Shown: positions 16,464 to 26,352, numbered from the stretch's first letter. The stretch: DNA of 64,000 nt from Planctomycetia bacterium (GCA_030527015.1 JAUNBR010000002.1:41429-105428), one strand, 5' to 3'. Numbers and translations are program-made. The notes: generated by a model from the sequence alone, not told the origin.

Positions 16464-16509
16464 AAGGTAAATAAATCCGGATGGGTCGGGAAACTCAAAA
16501 CATGGGAAT

Positions 16510-17640
16510 TTACTCCACTTCCGCGGGGTTAAACTCTGTCATATCGAGAATGGAACCGAGGCATGCCATAATTCGGTCATCAATCGAATATGAAATATTT
16601 TTTGTAGCTCCGTCCGCCAAAACTGCACCGAAAGAGGAGGGATGACAGGCGCCGAAATTTTTTTGTCCGGAAAGACCTGGGCGATCTTGTTGGACCAGGC
16701 GCGTATCAAGTTTTTTATAATAAATTCCTTTTGAGGCGTCGGTCATGGCGGCATTTCCCACCCCGGGTTTTGTGTGCGTGTAAGAAGTCCATCGGGTGGT
16801 TTCGTAATCGTGTCCCTGAAATATCGGGCCGTCTTCTTCACCGCCTTTCACGGAAGTATGGTAATAATCGGGATTTATATATTTTTCCGCGACGAATAAG
16901 GTATTCGACAGTCCGTCACGTATCTGACCATCTCCGACTTCTCGGTGCGGTGCGGAAATACCGGTCGCGAAACCCTCTCCCTGACAGGTAAAAACGCCAT
17001 CTTTTTGAATATCTTGGTTACTGGAAGTCGGTATTCTTTCGAAAGTACAGTTCGGATATGTTTGATAACAGCTTGCCGCGGGGCCGGCGCCTGTACATAT
17101 ATAGTTTCCGCCACCGTTTATGGCGTAATCGGTTTTTCCACACAGACCTGTGTCGCTGAGAATCGCGTTATAGCTTCCGGCATTTGTTTCCATGTGGGGA
17201 TATGCGATCTGTTCGCGCCGAGAAGGACAGCAGAGAAAAGGAACGGGGGTCGCGAGGACTTCTCCCCGGCGTTTTTTTACTGCGGTATCTTCAGAGGTTT
17301 CGCCTTCTTTGGAAATACCGCCATACAGATATAAATTCTGCTGATCCATATACGGAAGCAGGGCGAAGGCCCAGCCGCCGGGCTGCGGTCTGCCGGTTCC
17401 ACGATCTGGATCGCCCGTCCAGGAATATCCCCAGCCGTTCGTGGGAAAAAAGTTATTATTCGACTGATAATTTAAACCTGCACGGCCAATCTGATATAAA
17501 CGATTCGAACACTGCATACGTCGCGCACGTTCACGTACTCCGCCGATGGCCGGTAACATCAGGGACATAAGCATGCCGATGATGGTAATCACGACTAACA
17601 TTTCGACCAAGGTAAAACCAGAATTATCTTTTCGGCGCAT
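16510..17640 (-). CDS. DUF1559 prepilin-like secreted protein
   Basis: This 376-residue protein has a type IV prepilin N-terminus, MRRKDNSGFTLVEMLVV, with the conserved G/F cleavage site and Glu at +5, and a hydrophobic helix up to LPAIG. It is followed by the planctomycete DUF1559 pattern: RERARRMQCSNRLYQIGRAG, FPTNGWGYSW, LLPYMDQQNLY, LCCPSRR, GLSNTLFVAEK, and a C-terminal H-x-G-like region (ACHPSSFGAVLADG). I start at 17640 because GGAGAA stands just upstream; a longer frame to 17682 lacks a ribosome site. Planctomycete genomes carry dozens of these; they are probably pseudopilin-like surface proteins, but the function is unproven. Confidence 0.9.
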   Translation of the reverse strand: MRRKDNSGFTLVEMLVVITIIGMLMSLMLPAIGGVRERARRMQCSNRLYQIGRAGLNYQSNNNFFPTNGWGYSWTGDPDRGTGRPQPGGWAFALLPYMDQQNLYLYGGISKEGETSEDTAVKKRRGEVLATPVPFLCCPSRREQIAYPHMETNAGSYNAILSDTGLCGKTDYAINGGGNYICTGAGPAASCYQTYPNCTFERIPTSSNQDIQKDGVFTCQGEGFATGISAPHREVGDGQIRDGLSNTLFVAEKYINPDYYHTSVKGGEEDGPIFQGHDYETTRWTSYTHTKPGVGNAAMTDASKGIYYKKLDTRLVQQDRPGLSGQKNFGACHPSSFGAVLADGATKNISYSIDDRIMACLGSILDMTEFNPAEVE

Positions 17641-17751
17641 GGCTTTCTCCGCGTGGAATGGTATTAAAGTAAAAAATATCAAGACTCTCTATCATTACGA
17701 ATTTACTTTTATGATAGTTTTAGAATGTGTTTTTGTCAAGCGACTTTTATT

Positions 17752-17850
17752 AAAAAAAACCGATTAACCCTAAATTTCCACTTTTTTTGATAATAAATGG
17801 AATAAATCCAGTAAAATAGCAAAAAAAGTAGGATATTTATGGTTAATCGG
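17752..17850 (-). terminator. Long-loop hairpin terminator after the PEP-CTERM gene
   Basis: GGTTAATCGG (17841-17850) and CCGATTAACC (17760-17769) are perfect inverted repeats about 70 bp apart, extended inward by TTTA/TAAA. On the minus strand the stem is followed directly by eight T residues (17752-17759). A smaller hairpin, CATCAGG / CCTGATG (17862-17882), lies nearer the stop codon. Confidence 0.55.
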
Positions 17851-17889
17851 AATCATGATTTCATCAGGCGAAAACCCTGATGCGAAAAT

Positions 17890-20862
17890 TTAACGCCGTG
17901 CGCGTCGGAAGTACAGTAAACCTAAACCGCCCAGCAGCATCATTACCCAGGTCGAAGGTTCCGGCACGTTGTTTTCACCTAAAGATGTTAAGCGCAGCGT
18001 CTGTGAGCCGTCTACGTTATCGATCAGAGCCGCATCCCAGAGAAGCGTTCCTAAATTATCGATGATATTCAGAACAGAAACATCGGTGTCGTCCGAAAAT
18101 CCTTCGGTCGCGGTGAGGACGTCAAAATACATACCTCGGGTGACGGTAAAGCCATCTGCGATGGATAAAGACAGCGTCGCGGCCTCATCGCCGGCATTTA
18201 ATAAAGAAGCCACCATCGAAGTCTTGAGCTGTGAATAATCATCCTCCGCGAAAATGTCTAAAATCAGAGTTCCGTCCGCGTTTTGGATATAATTTTCCGC
18301 CAGTTCCAGACTGCCATTAAATTTCAGTGCACCCGAATTATCGAAAATGGTGTGCCAAATCGTGTCCTGATCCTGCTGAACTTCCAGCGTTTGTCCGGGT
18401 TTAATGTTAATTTGCTCGAAACCTACAGTATCCAGACCGGTCACATCCAGTTTTGCACTTTCTGCCACATCCAGAGTGTAACGTGCCGTCGGTTGTTCGA
18501 AGGTATTATTAAGTCCCAGTCCCAGGCTCCATTTTTGGTCGAGATACGCATTCATCATCGCGACTTCTGTTTCAGTCAGCTGGTCATTAAAAAGAATGAC
18601 TTCCGCAACGGAACCCTGCCAGGTTCGTTGTTTGCTAGCAACCTGGTTTCTATCTTTGGAAAAAGTATTGGCAGTGTAGGAACTTTCAGAAGAAAGAGAA
18701 ATCAGAGACCATTCATTTGCAGGAATTCCAGTCGTCGTTGGATCAGTTACTTCTGCTCCATTCAGCTGGAGGTCGGCCTCGCCACTCTTCACGTCATTCC
18801 CTACGGTGTATGATCCAAAAATTGCGTAGGTGCCATCTGGTAGCTTATTACCACGGTGGAAATGGTAGCTTTTACTTTTACCGTCTTCACCTAAAAGGAA
18901 GGATTGAGAACTACCAAGATCTTTCACGACCCAAAAAGCAGATTGAATGTCTGAGGTATTAGAGAATCGGAAGAAATGATTGCCATCAAATTGGATATAG
19001 GGTTTACCGCCCAATTCATTTGTGTTGCTAACCAATAGCGGAAGGTAGGCTTCAGTAGGGTATGTGGCATTACCCTGATTATTATTCTGAAGAACTACTC
19101 CGGTGGCTGTATTGGTGTTATAACTTGATTTGAAATCAGCGGCGGAACCCGCTGATTTTTGCCACGCCAAAACGCCTTTGACATTTGTTCCTGTGCCATC
19201 TGTTATAGTTTTTGTAGTAACACCACTCGAGGCGTCGAGTTGGAAGTACAAATTATCGGAAACCGGAATTGCGGAGTCGGCCGTAATGGTTATGGGACTC
19301 TCGTGGGAGAGGTTGGCTTTCAGGGTTCCGCCTTTGAGCGTCAGAGTGGTCATTTCGGTGGTAGAACCGACGTCGTTGCCGTTAACTCCCAGAGTGCCGC
19401 CGTTGGACATTTCAAAAACATGATTGCCGGTGTCCAGTTTTCCGGAAACGGTCATGGTGTTTCCGTTGGTGTTGAGTTTTGCCGATGACGCTTTTGTAAA
19501 GTTGCGTGGTTTAATATTATCGTTCGTACCGTTGATGGTCATCGTACCTGTACTGCCCACATTAATGTCGGCATTGTTGACGATGGAACCTGTGGTGCTT
19601 GATTCGGACGCTGCTAAGAGATTGAGTGCCCCGGAAGCGTTGTAATTAAAGGTAGTTCCCGCTGCGGCCTTGAGGTTAAGATCGTTTGTACTTGTCGGCG
19701 CACCGGTAAGCGTCATGGAGCCCTCGTCAAGATTAAGTGTGCCCTTCATCCATCGTAAGTTGGTCAATTCGACGGAGTTGGATCCTGTTTTATTGAATAC
19801 CACACCGTTACCGGAAGCCCATTTGTTTATGGTAATATCGGCGTTGTTCTCGACACTGAAAGTGCCGTTATTTGCCGTGACTTGATTAATGTCAACTTTT
19901 GCAGGATTCTTAATGGAGAAATTTGCCGTGCCATTTAAGGTGAAATTGGATTTGACAGTAATTTCAGAGCCTCCTTCTATAGTGAGGGAACTGTCGCTAA
20001 GAGTCAGATTTGTATTGGCGATTAAGCCAGTTGTGGGTTTGTATGTGACTTTACTGTTCCCAGTGATGCTTGTATTTTGCCATGACATTGTTCCAGTACC
20101 GAATTCATAGGTGCCGCCGCCTTTGATGGTCAGATTGTTGACCGCTGCATCAATATAATTACCGGTGAATACACCTTTGCCTGTGCCATCCAGGATGAGG
20201 CCTGTGGTGCCGGTGGCATTGTTTTGGTAAAAAGGCCCGGCAGCTCCAGTACAATTGGAAATTGTATAGGAGGGAGTTTCGGAGTTATTCGGAATGGCGG
20301 TGAGTGTAATGTTGGTGCTACTCCAATACGCGATGTCGCCAAATCCGCCATTCCCATTTAAGTTGTCGATGGTCACGTTGTTCAGTTCCAGCTTAATGCT
20401 GCCCGTGGGATTAAAAATGAGTAATCCGTGAGAAGCACTAGCAGGCGTAATGTTACTGATCTTTAAGTTGTTTAAAGATACGGTACATGCGCCAGGTTTG
20501 GAAAGAAAACCACGACCGGTATTAGTCAGGGTTCTTACCTCCGTCGAGACCGCACCTGTGCCATCGTCGTTCACTGTGCCTGAAGCAATCGTTAAGGTTT
20601 TGTCGAATCCCTCACCGAAGCTTCCAATTGACGTATCGTTGGTGATGAGAATGTAATCACCCGTATTTGCGGCTATGGCAGAGCTTGCAAGATTTTCACT
20701 GGAAGATTTATAGGGTTGAGCGAGTGGATCCAAGGTTTGGCAGTCATAAACGTAAACCTGCGCAAAGGACGGGGGGGGGGCAAGTTGGGTAATTAAAAAA
20801 ACGGCTGCCACGATCCCCCATAGACGTGGAGCGAGCCATAATTTTTGAAAAAATTTAACCAT
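17890..20862 (-). CDS. PEP-CTERM surface protein with LamG-like domain
   Basis: This 990-residue exported protein starts with a signal peptide (MVKFFQKLWLAPRLWGIVAA, cut near SFAQ) and ends with a PEP-CTERM anchor: VPEPSTW, a hydrophobic helix, then FRRARR. That tail is processed by an exosortase, which is not in the window. Residues about 40-560 are Thr/Asn/Gly-rich beta-helix-like repeats (LTLKGG, NLTLSDSS, TVSGKL) like autotransporter passengers. Residues about 600-790 look like a concanavalin A/LamG fold (IQFDGNHFFRF ... MMNAYLDQKW). AAAGGG eight bases upstream supports the start. A run of ten C residues in the signal-peptide region (20771-20780, read as G on the plus strand) could slip and shift the frame. 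Probable cell-surface or matrix component. Confidence 0.88.
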   Translation of the reverse strand: MVKFFQKLWLAPRLWGIVAAVFLITQLAPPPSFAQVYVYDCQTLDPLAQPYKSSSENLASSAIAANTGDYILITNDTSIGSFGEGFDKTLTIASGTVNDDGTGAVSTEVRTLTNTGRGFLSKPGACTVSLNNLKISNITPASASHGLLIFNPTGSIKLELNNVTIDNLNGNGGFGDIAYWSSTNITLTAIPNNSETPSYTISNCTGAAGPFYQNNATGTTGLILDGTGKGVFTGNYIDAAVNNLTIKGGGTYEFGTGTMSWQNTSITGNSKVTYKPTTGLIANTNLTLSDSSLTIEGGSEITVKSNFTLNGTANFSIKNPAKVDINQVTANNGTFSVENNADITINKWASGNGVVFNKTGSNSVELTNLRWMKGTLNLDEGSMTLTGAPTSTNDLNLKAAAGTTFNYNASGALNLLAASESSTTGSIVNNADINVGSTGTMTINGTNDNIKPRNFTKASSAKLNTNGNTMTVSGKLDTGNHVFEMSNGGTLGVNGNDVGSTTEMTTLTLKGGTLKANLSHESPITITADSAIPVSDNLYFQLDASSGVTTKTITDGTGTNVKGVLAWQKSAGSAADFKSSYNTNTATGVVLQNNNQGNATYPTEAYLPLLVSNTNELGGKPYIQFDGNHFFRFSNTSDIQSAFWVVKDLGSSQSFLLGEDGKSKSYHFHRGNKLPDGTYAIFGSYTVGNDVKSGEADLQLNGAEVTDPTTTGIPANEWSLISLSSESSYTANTFSKDRNQVASKQRTWQGSVAEVILFNDQLTETEVAMMNAYLDQKWSLGLGLNNTFEQPTARYTLDVAESAKLDVTGLDTVGFEQINIKPGQTLEVQQDQDTIWHTIFDNSGALKFNGSLELAENYIQNADGTLILDIFAEDDYSQLKTSMVASLLNAGDEAATLSLSIADGFTVTRGMYFDVLTATEGFSDDTDVSVLNIIDNLGTLLWDAALIDNVDGSQTLRLTSLGENNVPEPSTWVMMLLGGLGLLYFRRARR
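20771..20780 (-). repeat. C10 homopolymer inside the PEP-CTERM signal peptide region
   Basis: Ten consecutive G on the plus strand encode the Pro-rich end of the signal peptide (LAPPPS) on the minus strand. A change of one base by replication slippage would frameshift the protein about 30 residues in. Confidence 0.9.
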
Positions 20863-21235
20863 GTTTTTTCCCTTTCATAAATTGGAGAATTAAAAAAACG
20901 ACCAAAAATTATTTTTCTGTGATACGACGTAAATTTTGTTTTCTGAGGCGTGGCAGTATGGCCGGTGCCCGAAATGCGGTAAAATACAGTGCCTCTTACA
21001 TAAAAAGTTAAAATAAATTGAAATCGATAAAACGCAAAAGTGGATGAAAATAAAATTCCACTGACTTACTGTATACATTATGCCTAAAAATATTTTAAAT
21101 TGCAACCGTATTTTTGTTGTATTTGCGACATAAAAATATAGTTTTTGCGACAAATCAGAGGGAAATGGGTGGACGAGAATCAAAAGACGGGAAATTAGTT
21201 TATTGTCCTGGTATTCATTTATAAATTTAGAGAAA
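20863..21235. other. Upstream region of the PEP-CTERM gene
   Basis: A/T-rich and gene-free, with no Pal105 copy. It should hold the promoter of the PEP-CTERM gene; no clear box pair was recognised. Confidence 0.6.
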
Positions 21236-21267
21236 GGAAGGAGCGGAAGAAGAGTTCTCGCCCTTCC
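21236..21267 (-). terminator. Possible terminator after hisC
   Basis: GGAAGG (21236-21241) and CCTTCC (21262-21267) form a hairpin with further partial pairing inside. It lies just after the hisC stop but has only a weak T tract. Confidence 0.4.
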
Positions 21268-21275
21268 GTCAGTGC

Positions 21276-22334
21276 TTAAAGTAATTCGGCGATACGGCGC
21301 AAAAGATGTGCGATTTCGGAGTCCGTTCCGACACTAATTCGCAGTCCCTCACCATGCCCGGGAGCCCAGTCGGGGTAAACCATGTAACGAACAAAGATAT
21401 TTTCGGACTTTAATTTTTCATAAAGAGGTTTTACAGATCTGTCGGGAAGCGTACACCAAAGAAAATTTGCATCGGAGGGCGTGACCTGAAACCCTAATGT
21501 TTGGAGTTCGTGGAACATGACCTCACGGGTTTTGAGAATTTTCTGACGCGTCTGCGAAAACCAGTCTCTGTCTTGGATGGCTGCGGTGGCGGCGGAAATG
21601 GAAAGAGCGTCACAATTATAGGAATCTTTCACTTTTATTAACTGGTGGATTATTTCCGGACGCGCGGCGAGGAATCCGAAGCGTAGGCCAGCCAGAGCGT
21701 AAGATTTACTCATGGTTCGCAAGACGATAAGATTTTGAGATTCACGCACGAGGTCCATGCAGTGAAAAGGAGCGAAATCGGCATAAGCTTCGTCCACGAC
21801 CAGCGGACATGGCAGAGAGTGGGCGAGACGGAGGATTTCCTCCCGGGAGATGCATGTGCCGGAAGGACTGTTAGGATTCGGTAAGTAAACGAGCTTTAAA
21901 TTGGGCATCGTACGCGCGAATTCTGGTGATAAACGCCAGTCTTCAGTAAAAAGCACTTCCTGACTGTTCGCGTTTTGCAGCTGCGCCAAAGATTTATATA
22001 AAATATAACTGGGATAAGGCAGACGGAGGATGTCCCCCTCTCCGACGAAAGCACGAGTGAGGATGGTTAATAAATCATCCGAGCCATTTCCCGTAAGAAA
22101 CCAGTCGTGCGGTAAATCAAAAATCTCCGACGCGGCATTCCGAAAACCATTCGCCAGAGGATCTGGATAACGATTTAACGTTTTCACAGCGGAAACGCAG
22201 GCGGCGAGAACCCTTTCCGAAGGAGGATAAGGGCATTCATTCGTGTTTAACTTAATAAAATTTCCACCGTGTGGCTGCTCTCCGGGAATGTATCCCGGCA
22301 TGTCTAAAATGTTTTTTCGTAAAGAATATTTCAT
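21276..22334 (-). CDS. hisC: Histidinol-phosphate aminotransferase
   Basis: It transfers an amino group from glutamate to imidazole-acetol phosphate in histidine synthesis, using PLP. About 352 residues with class I/II aminotransferase marks: KLNTNECPYPPS, NRYPDPL, FLTGNGSDDLL, YLPNPNSPSGT, VVDEAYADF, the PLP lysine in RTMSKSYALAGLRFGF, and GLRISVGT. I choose ATG 22334 (MKYSLRKNILDMPGY); a GTG at 22349 overlapping the argC stop is an alternative. It follows argC with overlap or a 12-bp gap, so the two are probably co-transcribed although they serve different pathways. It may also accept other aromatic substrates; this cannot be read from sequence alone. Confidence 0.93.
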   Translation of the reverse strand: MKYSLRKNILDMPGYIPGEQPHGGNFIKLNTNECPYPPSERVLAACVSAVKTLNRYPDPLANGFRNAASEIFDLPHDWFLTGNGSDDLLTILTRAFVGEGDILRLPYPSYILYKSLAQLQNANSQEVLFTEDWRLSPEFARTMPNLKLVYLPNPNSPSGTCISREEILRLAHSLPCPLVVDEAYADFAPFHCMDLVRESQNLIVLRTMSKSYALAGLRFGFLAARPEIIHQLIKVKDSYNCDALSISAATAAIQDRDWFSQTRQKILKTREVMFHELQTLGFQVTPSDANFLWCTLPDRSVKPLYEKLKSENIFVRYMVYPDWAPGHGEGLRISVGTDSEIAHLLRRIAELL

Positions 22335-22345
22335 GATGTTTCCAT

Positions 22346-23356
22346 TCACAGTAAGGCGTTCGTTTCAGGAAATCCGTAGGCCAGATTAAAATTTTGCACC
22401 GCGGCGCCGGCAGCACCTTTTATTAAATTATCCAGCGCACTGACGGTAATTACACGGTTTTTGACCACCCGGGCGGTGATGTTCACGAAATTTGTAAATC
22501 GGCAGTCACGCGTATTCGGCAGGGTTTCCGTTACCCGAATGAAGGGCTCAGTTCGATAAAAATCACGCAAAAAGTCGAGTATTTGCGCCTGAGTTACATT
22601 TACCACGGGAAAGGAATACGTCGTCGTGAGAATTCCACGTTCCATGGGAACCAGATGCGGAGTAAAAATTACGTCGACTGGAGCCGCGGCCATTTTTGTC
22701 AAAACCTGCTCGATTTCCGGAGTGTGTCGGTGCACCCCCACCCCATACGCGGAAAAACCTTCGTTTACTTCGCAGTATAATAAATTTTGTTTGGCAGACC
22801 GTCCCGCCCCGCTGGCGCCACTTTTGGAATCAATAATAATACCGTCATTTTTAATCAGCTTTTCCTTCAGCAGCGGCCCCAGCGCTAAAATAGCGGAAGT
22901 GGGATAACATCCGGGATTCGCGATCAGCTGCGCCCCACGAATGTCAGAACGAAAGAGTTCGGGTAACCCGTACGGAACATGCCCGAGACGTTCGGCGTCA
23001 GGATGGTCCACTTCATACCACTGTCGAAATACATGGGCAGAGTCCAGACGATAATCCGCACTGAGGTCAATTACCCGGCATCCGGCATCCAAAAATTCGG
23101 GAATACGCTCCGCGGAAGCCTTATGGGGTAAGCAACAAAAAACACATTCCGCACGCTGTGCCACCTCTTTTGCGGAAAGGTTTTCCAGATACATATTTAG
23201 TCGGCCAGTCAGAGCAGGATGCACCTGCGATACATGCGGCCTGTCGTCCGAACGTGTCGTTAAAGCGGTAATCTCCACTTCCGAATGGCGTAATAAAAGT
23301 GTAATAAGCTCAACTGCCGTGTAACCTGTGGCTCCAAGAATCGCGACGCGAATCAT
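22346..23356 (-). CDS. argC: N-acetyl-gamma-glutamyl-phosphate reductase
   Basis: It reduces N-acetylglutamyl phosphate to the semialdehyde with NADPH in arginine synthesis. The 336 residues begin with the nucleotide-binding VAILGATGYTAVELITLLLRH; the catalytic Cys is in ANPGCYPTSAILAL, and the catalytic His is in YGVGVHRHTPEIEQ. KSGASGAGRSAK matches the family. AAGGGAG seven bases before the ATG supports the start. It heads a two-gene unit with hisC. No other arg gene is in the window. Confidence 0.96.
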   Translation of the reverse strand: MIRVAILGATGYTAVELITLLLRHSEVEITALTTRSDDRPHVSQVHPALTGRLNMYLENLSAKEVAQRAECVFCCLPHKASAERIPEFLDAGCRVIDLSADYRLDSAHVFRQWYEVDHPDAERLGHVPYGLPELFRSDIRGAQLIANPGCYPTSAILALGPLLKEKLIKNDGIIIDSKSGASGAGRSAKQNLLYCEVNEGFSAYGVGVHRHTPEIEQVLTKMAAAPVDVIFTPHLVPMERGILTTTYSFPVVNVTQAQILDFLRDFYRTEPFIRVTETLPNTRDCRFTNFVNITARVVKNRVITVSALDNLIKGAAGAAVQNFNLAYGFPETNALL

Positions 23357-23390
23357 ACGTGTCTCCCTTCATTTAATGAAAATATCCGAG

Positions 23391-23418
23391 GGTGTGAAAT
23401 TTAAAGTGAAACCAGCAT
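23391..23418 (+). repeat. Pal105 half copy (3' end)
   Basis: GAAATTTAAAGTGAAACCAG then CATA matches the right end only. A more decayed fragment follows to about 23480. Confidence 0.6.
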
Positions 23419-23590
23419 AATACTAAAAATGCATTATACCTAATTACATAAATCAAAAATGAAACAGAGTCAGTATAACTCAAAAGAAAAAAAAGTCCAG
23501 AGGGCGTGAAAAAGCCGATTTTTCCGTCCGATTAAGTTTTTGACCATGGTAAAAAACGGTTTAACCCCGAAAGTTGTGGAAGGTTATTTT

Positions 23591-25915
23591 TTACTTCATT
23601 CGGTTTCGCAGGAGGTTTTCAGAGATGAGTAAAACGAAAGCCATTCCCAGTAAGAGAAATGAAAGGTGATTTTTTCGTGCGGTTTCTGTGGCAGATAAAA
23701 TGGAATAAGGAGTTTCCCTTTTACATGGAATGCCATCAAAAAATAAAAGAGAAGTTTCGTCCGAGGAAAGCATCAGGGATTCTGCTTCCTGGGGATCCGG
23801 GTTTATGACACACTGAGGATAATAATGTCCGGCAGGAGTCTGGTATATTCCTGCCAGAGGAATTTCTCCGGCAGGAATATTTCCCAGCAGAAGCCGACGG
23901 CCGCTGGCGTGCAGTAAAAGCTGGTCCAGCAGAGGGACAAAAATACCAGAAAGTGCGAATGGTGTATCCTGCATATGGGGAGAAATGGAAAACATGAGGA
24001 CCTGGCCAGATGAAATGTTTCTTGTCAGTAAAAAAGGATCTGAATTCGCCAGAGATAAAATGGTTTCGGAGTTTTCCTCGGGGCGTAATTTCCAGTAACG
24101 TAAAACAGGCAGAGTATTTAATCCAGCGTGGGGATAATCTGAAAAAAAACGAATGGCGGGATGAATCGGCGTGGAGGGAGCCACATTCAGAGCCTCCTGC
24201 AGATGGATGAACTGTATGGGAAGACCAGGAAGAATATCCTCCAGATGAGCATAATTATCTTTCAGAAGAGTTTCTTCAGGAAAAATAAAGAGTGCTCCGC
24301 CTGAATTTAAATATTCACGTAAAGCACGGATTTCTTGCTGAGAAAACTGTGAAATTCCACACAGAAAAATTGTGTCATAATCCTGTAATTTTAATTGGGA
24401 CAGAAGTCCATCCGGCATCTTTTCCAGATTCAGATATGTGAGGGGCTCCTGTATCTGCGGTTTCGGGTCCGTGGAGGAAGTGGGAGTGCTGGAAATGGTA
24501 TTTTCCTGTTTTTTATTTTGGAGGGTCTGGATTTTTTGTGAGGTAATGGTTTCTGAACGTATGGCGGCGATTCCTTCCAGTGCGCTGCCAAGATACGTGC
24601 CTGCATACGCTGTTACCCCTTCTTGCTGGCTTTCCTTCTGCCACGGTTCTATAATTAATATTTTCCACTGGGGGACGGCATAAAAAATAATACGACGAAC
24701 ATCATCTGCCGGATAAAAATCATTTTGTGGCAGAACTTCATTTCCAAGAGATGCTTCCAGCAGATACATGTCAGAGTGAGTGACAGGAAATTTAAAAGTT
24801 ATTTTTACTTCTTCTCCTGCCGGAATATTTACCCACTGCTGAGAAATAGGAATACGTGTATTTTGGGTGAGTCGTACATAATTTGCATTTTGCGTGGCGC
24901 TTCCTGTGTCGGCTGTAATTTGGAAAAGCTCCACTGGCTGATGGTTTATGTCTTTCTGACTATAATTCCGCAGTGTAAGTTCCAGGTTCATTTCCTCTCC
25001 CTGAATTATGGGAAGTCGCACGGGGTGTATATCTATTATCCCCACATTTATATCGGAAGAAATATCCAGAGACTGTGTATCTTTTGGAGAGATCACCTTC
25101 ACGCAGGTAATCTTCATGGTGTTTTTTTGTAAAATCTGGCGAAAATGCATTCTTTCAGATTCTGTCCATTTCCACTGAAAATCTGAAAAAATATAAATGT
25201 TTAGCGTTTTATTTTCTGAATTATTGAGAATTTTTGTGATGATTTGTTCGAAATTTTTCAAAAAATCGTCAGGAATGATCGCTGCGTCTGTTTCTGGGAT
25301 ATTTTGAATGGTAAAAATAGCCTCAGAGCTTTTATAAGCAGAAGAAATTTCTTCCGTTTTTTCCAGTGAAATCATGGGAAGAACGGCGACATGAAAATTT
25401 TCTGGAAAATCCATTAATATTTTTGTCGCACACTGCTGAGCCAATTTAATTCGAGAATATTTTTTCCCACTTTCCTCTGAATGAGATACCGCAGACATGG
25501 AGGCCGAATTATCAAAAATAAACAGAGCATCTGGCGAATCATGTTTTTCTGAAAAACTGGATGTTTCGTATTCAGAGGATGATGTGTCTTTCAGTAAAGT
25601 GTCTTGTGTTTTGTGAGCATCAGATTTTATTAGTGAAGCGGCGCTCTGGAATCTGTCCACAAAATTATCTGTAAAAGTAAAATTATCTTGGGAGATCAGA
25701 ATGGCGGAAACACACAGTGCGATGATTATTGTTTGAATGGTTACTAGTAAAATTTCTAGAAAATGCATACGAAAGCGAATTTTTTGGGAAGCGTTACGTA
25801 AGAGGAACATTCCTCCCCACATGATTTTTTGCGGTGTGCGCCGGTATATAAAAAAAATGATAACCGGTACGGTGATCAGAAGCACGCTCCAATAAATGAC
25901 AGGCGGAAAATTCAT
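23591..25915 (-). CDS. BatA-domain / von Willebrand factor A membrane protein
   Basis: This 774-residue protein has the planctomycete BatA layout. Two N-terminal membrane helices (residues 7-24 and about 52-72) frame a basic WGGMFLLRNASQKIRFRMHFLEILL segment. A von Willebrand A domain follows, with the metal-site motif DNSASMS at about residue 135. A middle Ig-like/CARDB-like part comes next, then a domain resembling glutamine-amidotransferase-like folds (DYDTIFLCGIS ... LREYLNSGGALFIFPEE), and a last membrane helix near 750-770. The family is linked to MoxR ATPase systems, but no moxR or DUF58 gene is in the window. No strong ribosome site was seen before the ATG. Probable envelope-assembly or stress role, inferred from family. 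Confidence 0.85.
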   Translation of the reverse strand: MNFPPVIYWSVLLITVPVIIFFIYRRTPQKIMWGGMFLLRNASQKIRFRMHFLEILLVTIQTIIIALCVSAILISQDNFTFTDNFVDRFQSAASLIKSDAHKTQDTLLKDTSSSEYETSSFSEKHDSPDALFIFDNSASMSAVSHSEESGKKYSRIKLAQQCATKILMDFPENFHVAVLPMISLEKTEEISSAYKSSEAIFTIQNIPETDAAIIPDDFLKNFEQIITKILNNSENKTLNIYIFSDFQWKWTESERMHFRQILQKNTMKITCVKVISPKDTQSLDISSDINVGIIDIHPVRLPIIQGEEMNLELTLRNYSQKDINHQPVELFQITADTGSATQNANYVRLTQNTRIPISQQWVNIPAGEEVKITFKFPVTHSDMYLLEASLGNEVLPQNDFYPADDVRRIIFYAVPQWKILIIEPWQKESQQEGVTAYAGTYLGSALEGIAAIRSETITSQKIQTLQNKKQENTISSTPTSSTDPKPQIQEPLTYLNLEKMPDGLLSQLKLQDYDTIFLCGISQFSQQEIRALREYLNSGGALFIFPEETLLKDNYAHLEDILPGLPIQFIHLQEALNVAPSTPIHPAIRFFSDYPHAGLNTLPVLRYWKLRPEENSETILSLANSDPFLLTRNISSGQVLMFSISPHMQDTPFALSGIFVPLLDQLLLHASGRRLLLGNIPAGEIPLAGIYQTPAGHYYPQCVINPDPQEAESLMLSSDETSLLFFDGIPCKRETPYSILSATETARKNHLSFLLLGMAFVLLISENLLRNRMK

Positions 25916-26352
25916 GAATTTACTCTTTTTTGTCCATTATTTTAATTCTCAAAATTCTGAAATTTTATCTTGTGATAATAAGGATAAATTTCATATGACG
26001 GAACAGAGGTTTATCGTGCGTACGATAATTATGTGTCACCGGCATTTTGAGAGGTATAAAATATCTGCTGTTTTTTTACTGATTTATTAAAATTTACGTT
26101 TTGTGTGGTGCTAAATCAGATATTTTCAGAGAGGCAAAAATGCCGAGGAAGTGGAAATTTATAGTGCATCGGATGTAATAATGAAAAATTTAAATTCAGT
26201 CGGAACTGGCATGAAAAGAAAAACGAAGATAATAAAAATTTTTGTTCTGGAATATGGTAATTTATATGTATTCACAATAAATATTATAAGAAAGAAATTT
26301 TTTCGGTCAAGTAACGGTGGAAATAAGAAAAAATAGATAACAAAAATTTATC
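25916..26352. other. Gene-free stretch BatA-glgX (divergent)
   Basis: It contains one Pal105 copy (26085-26178) and A/T-rich DNA leading to the glgX promoter. Two short plus-strand frames here lack ribosome sites and are not called. Confidence 0.65.
26085..26178 (-). repeat. Pal105 copy, reverse orientation
   Basis: It contains AAATTTACGTTTTGTGTGG, the centre GATATTTTCAGAG...CAAAAATGCC, and GTGGAAATTTATAGTGCATC then GGATGTA. The right-type end is truncated. Confidence 0.8.

Noticed and set aside
18283..18813. Plus-strand frame of 176 residues inside the PEP-CTERM gene
   Set aside because: The minus strand has the signal peptide, LamG-like domain and PEP-CTERM tail in one frame; the opposite frame has no recognisable feature.
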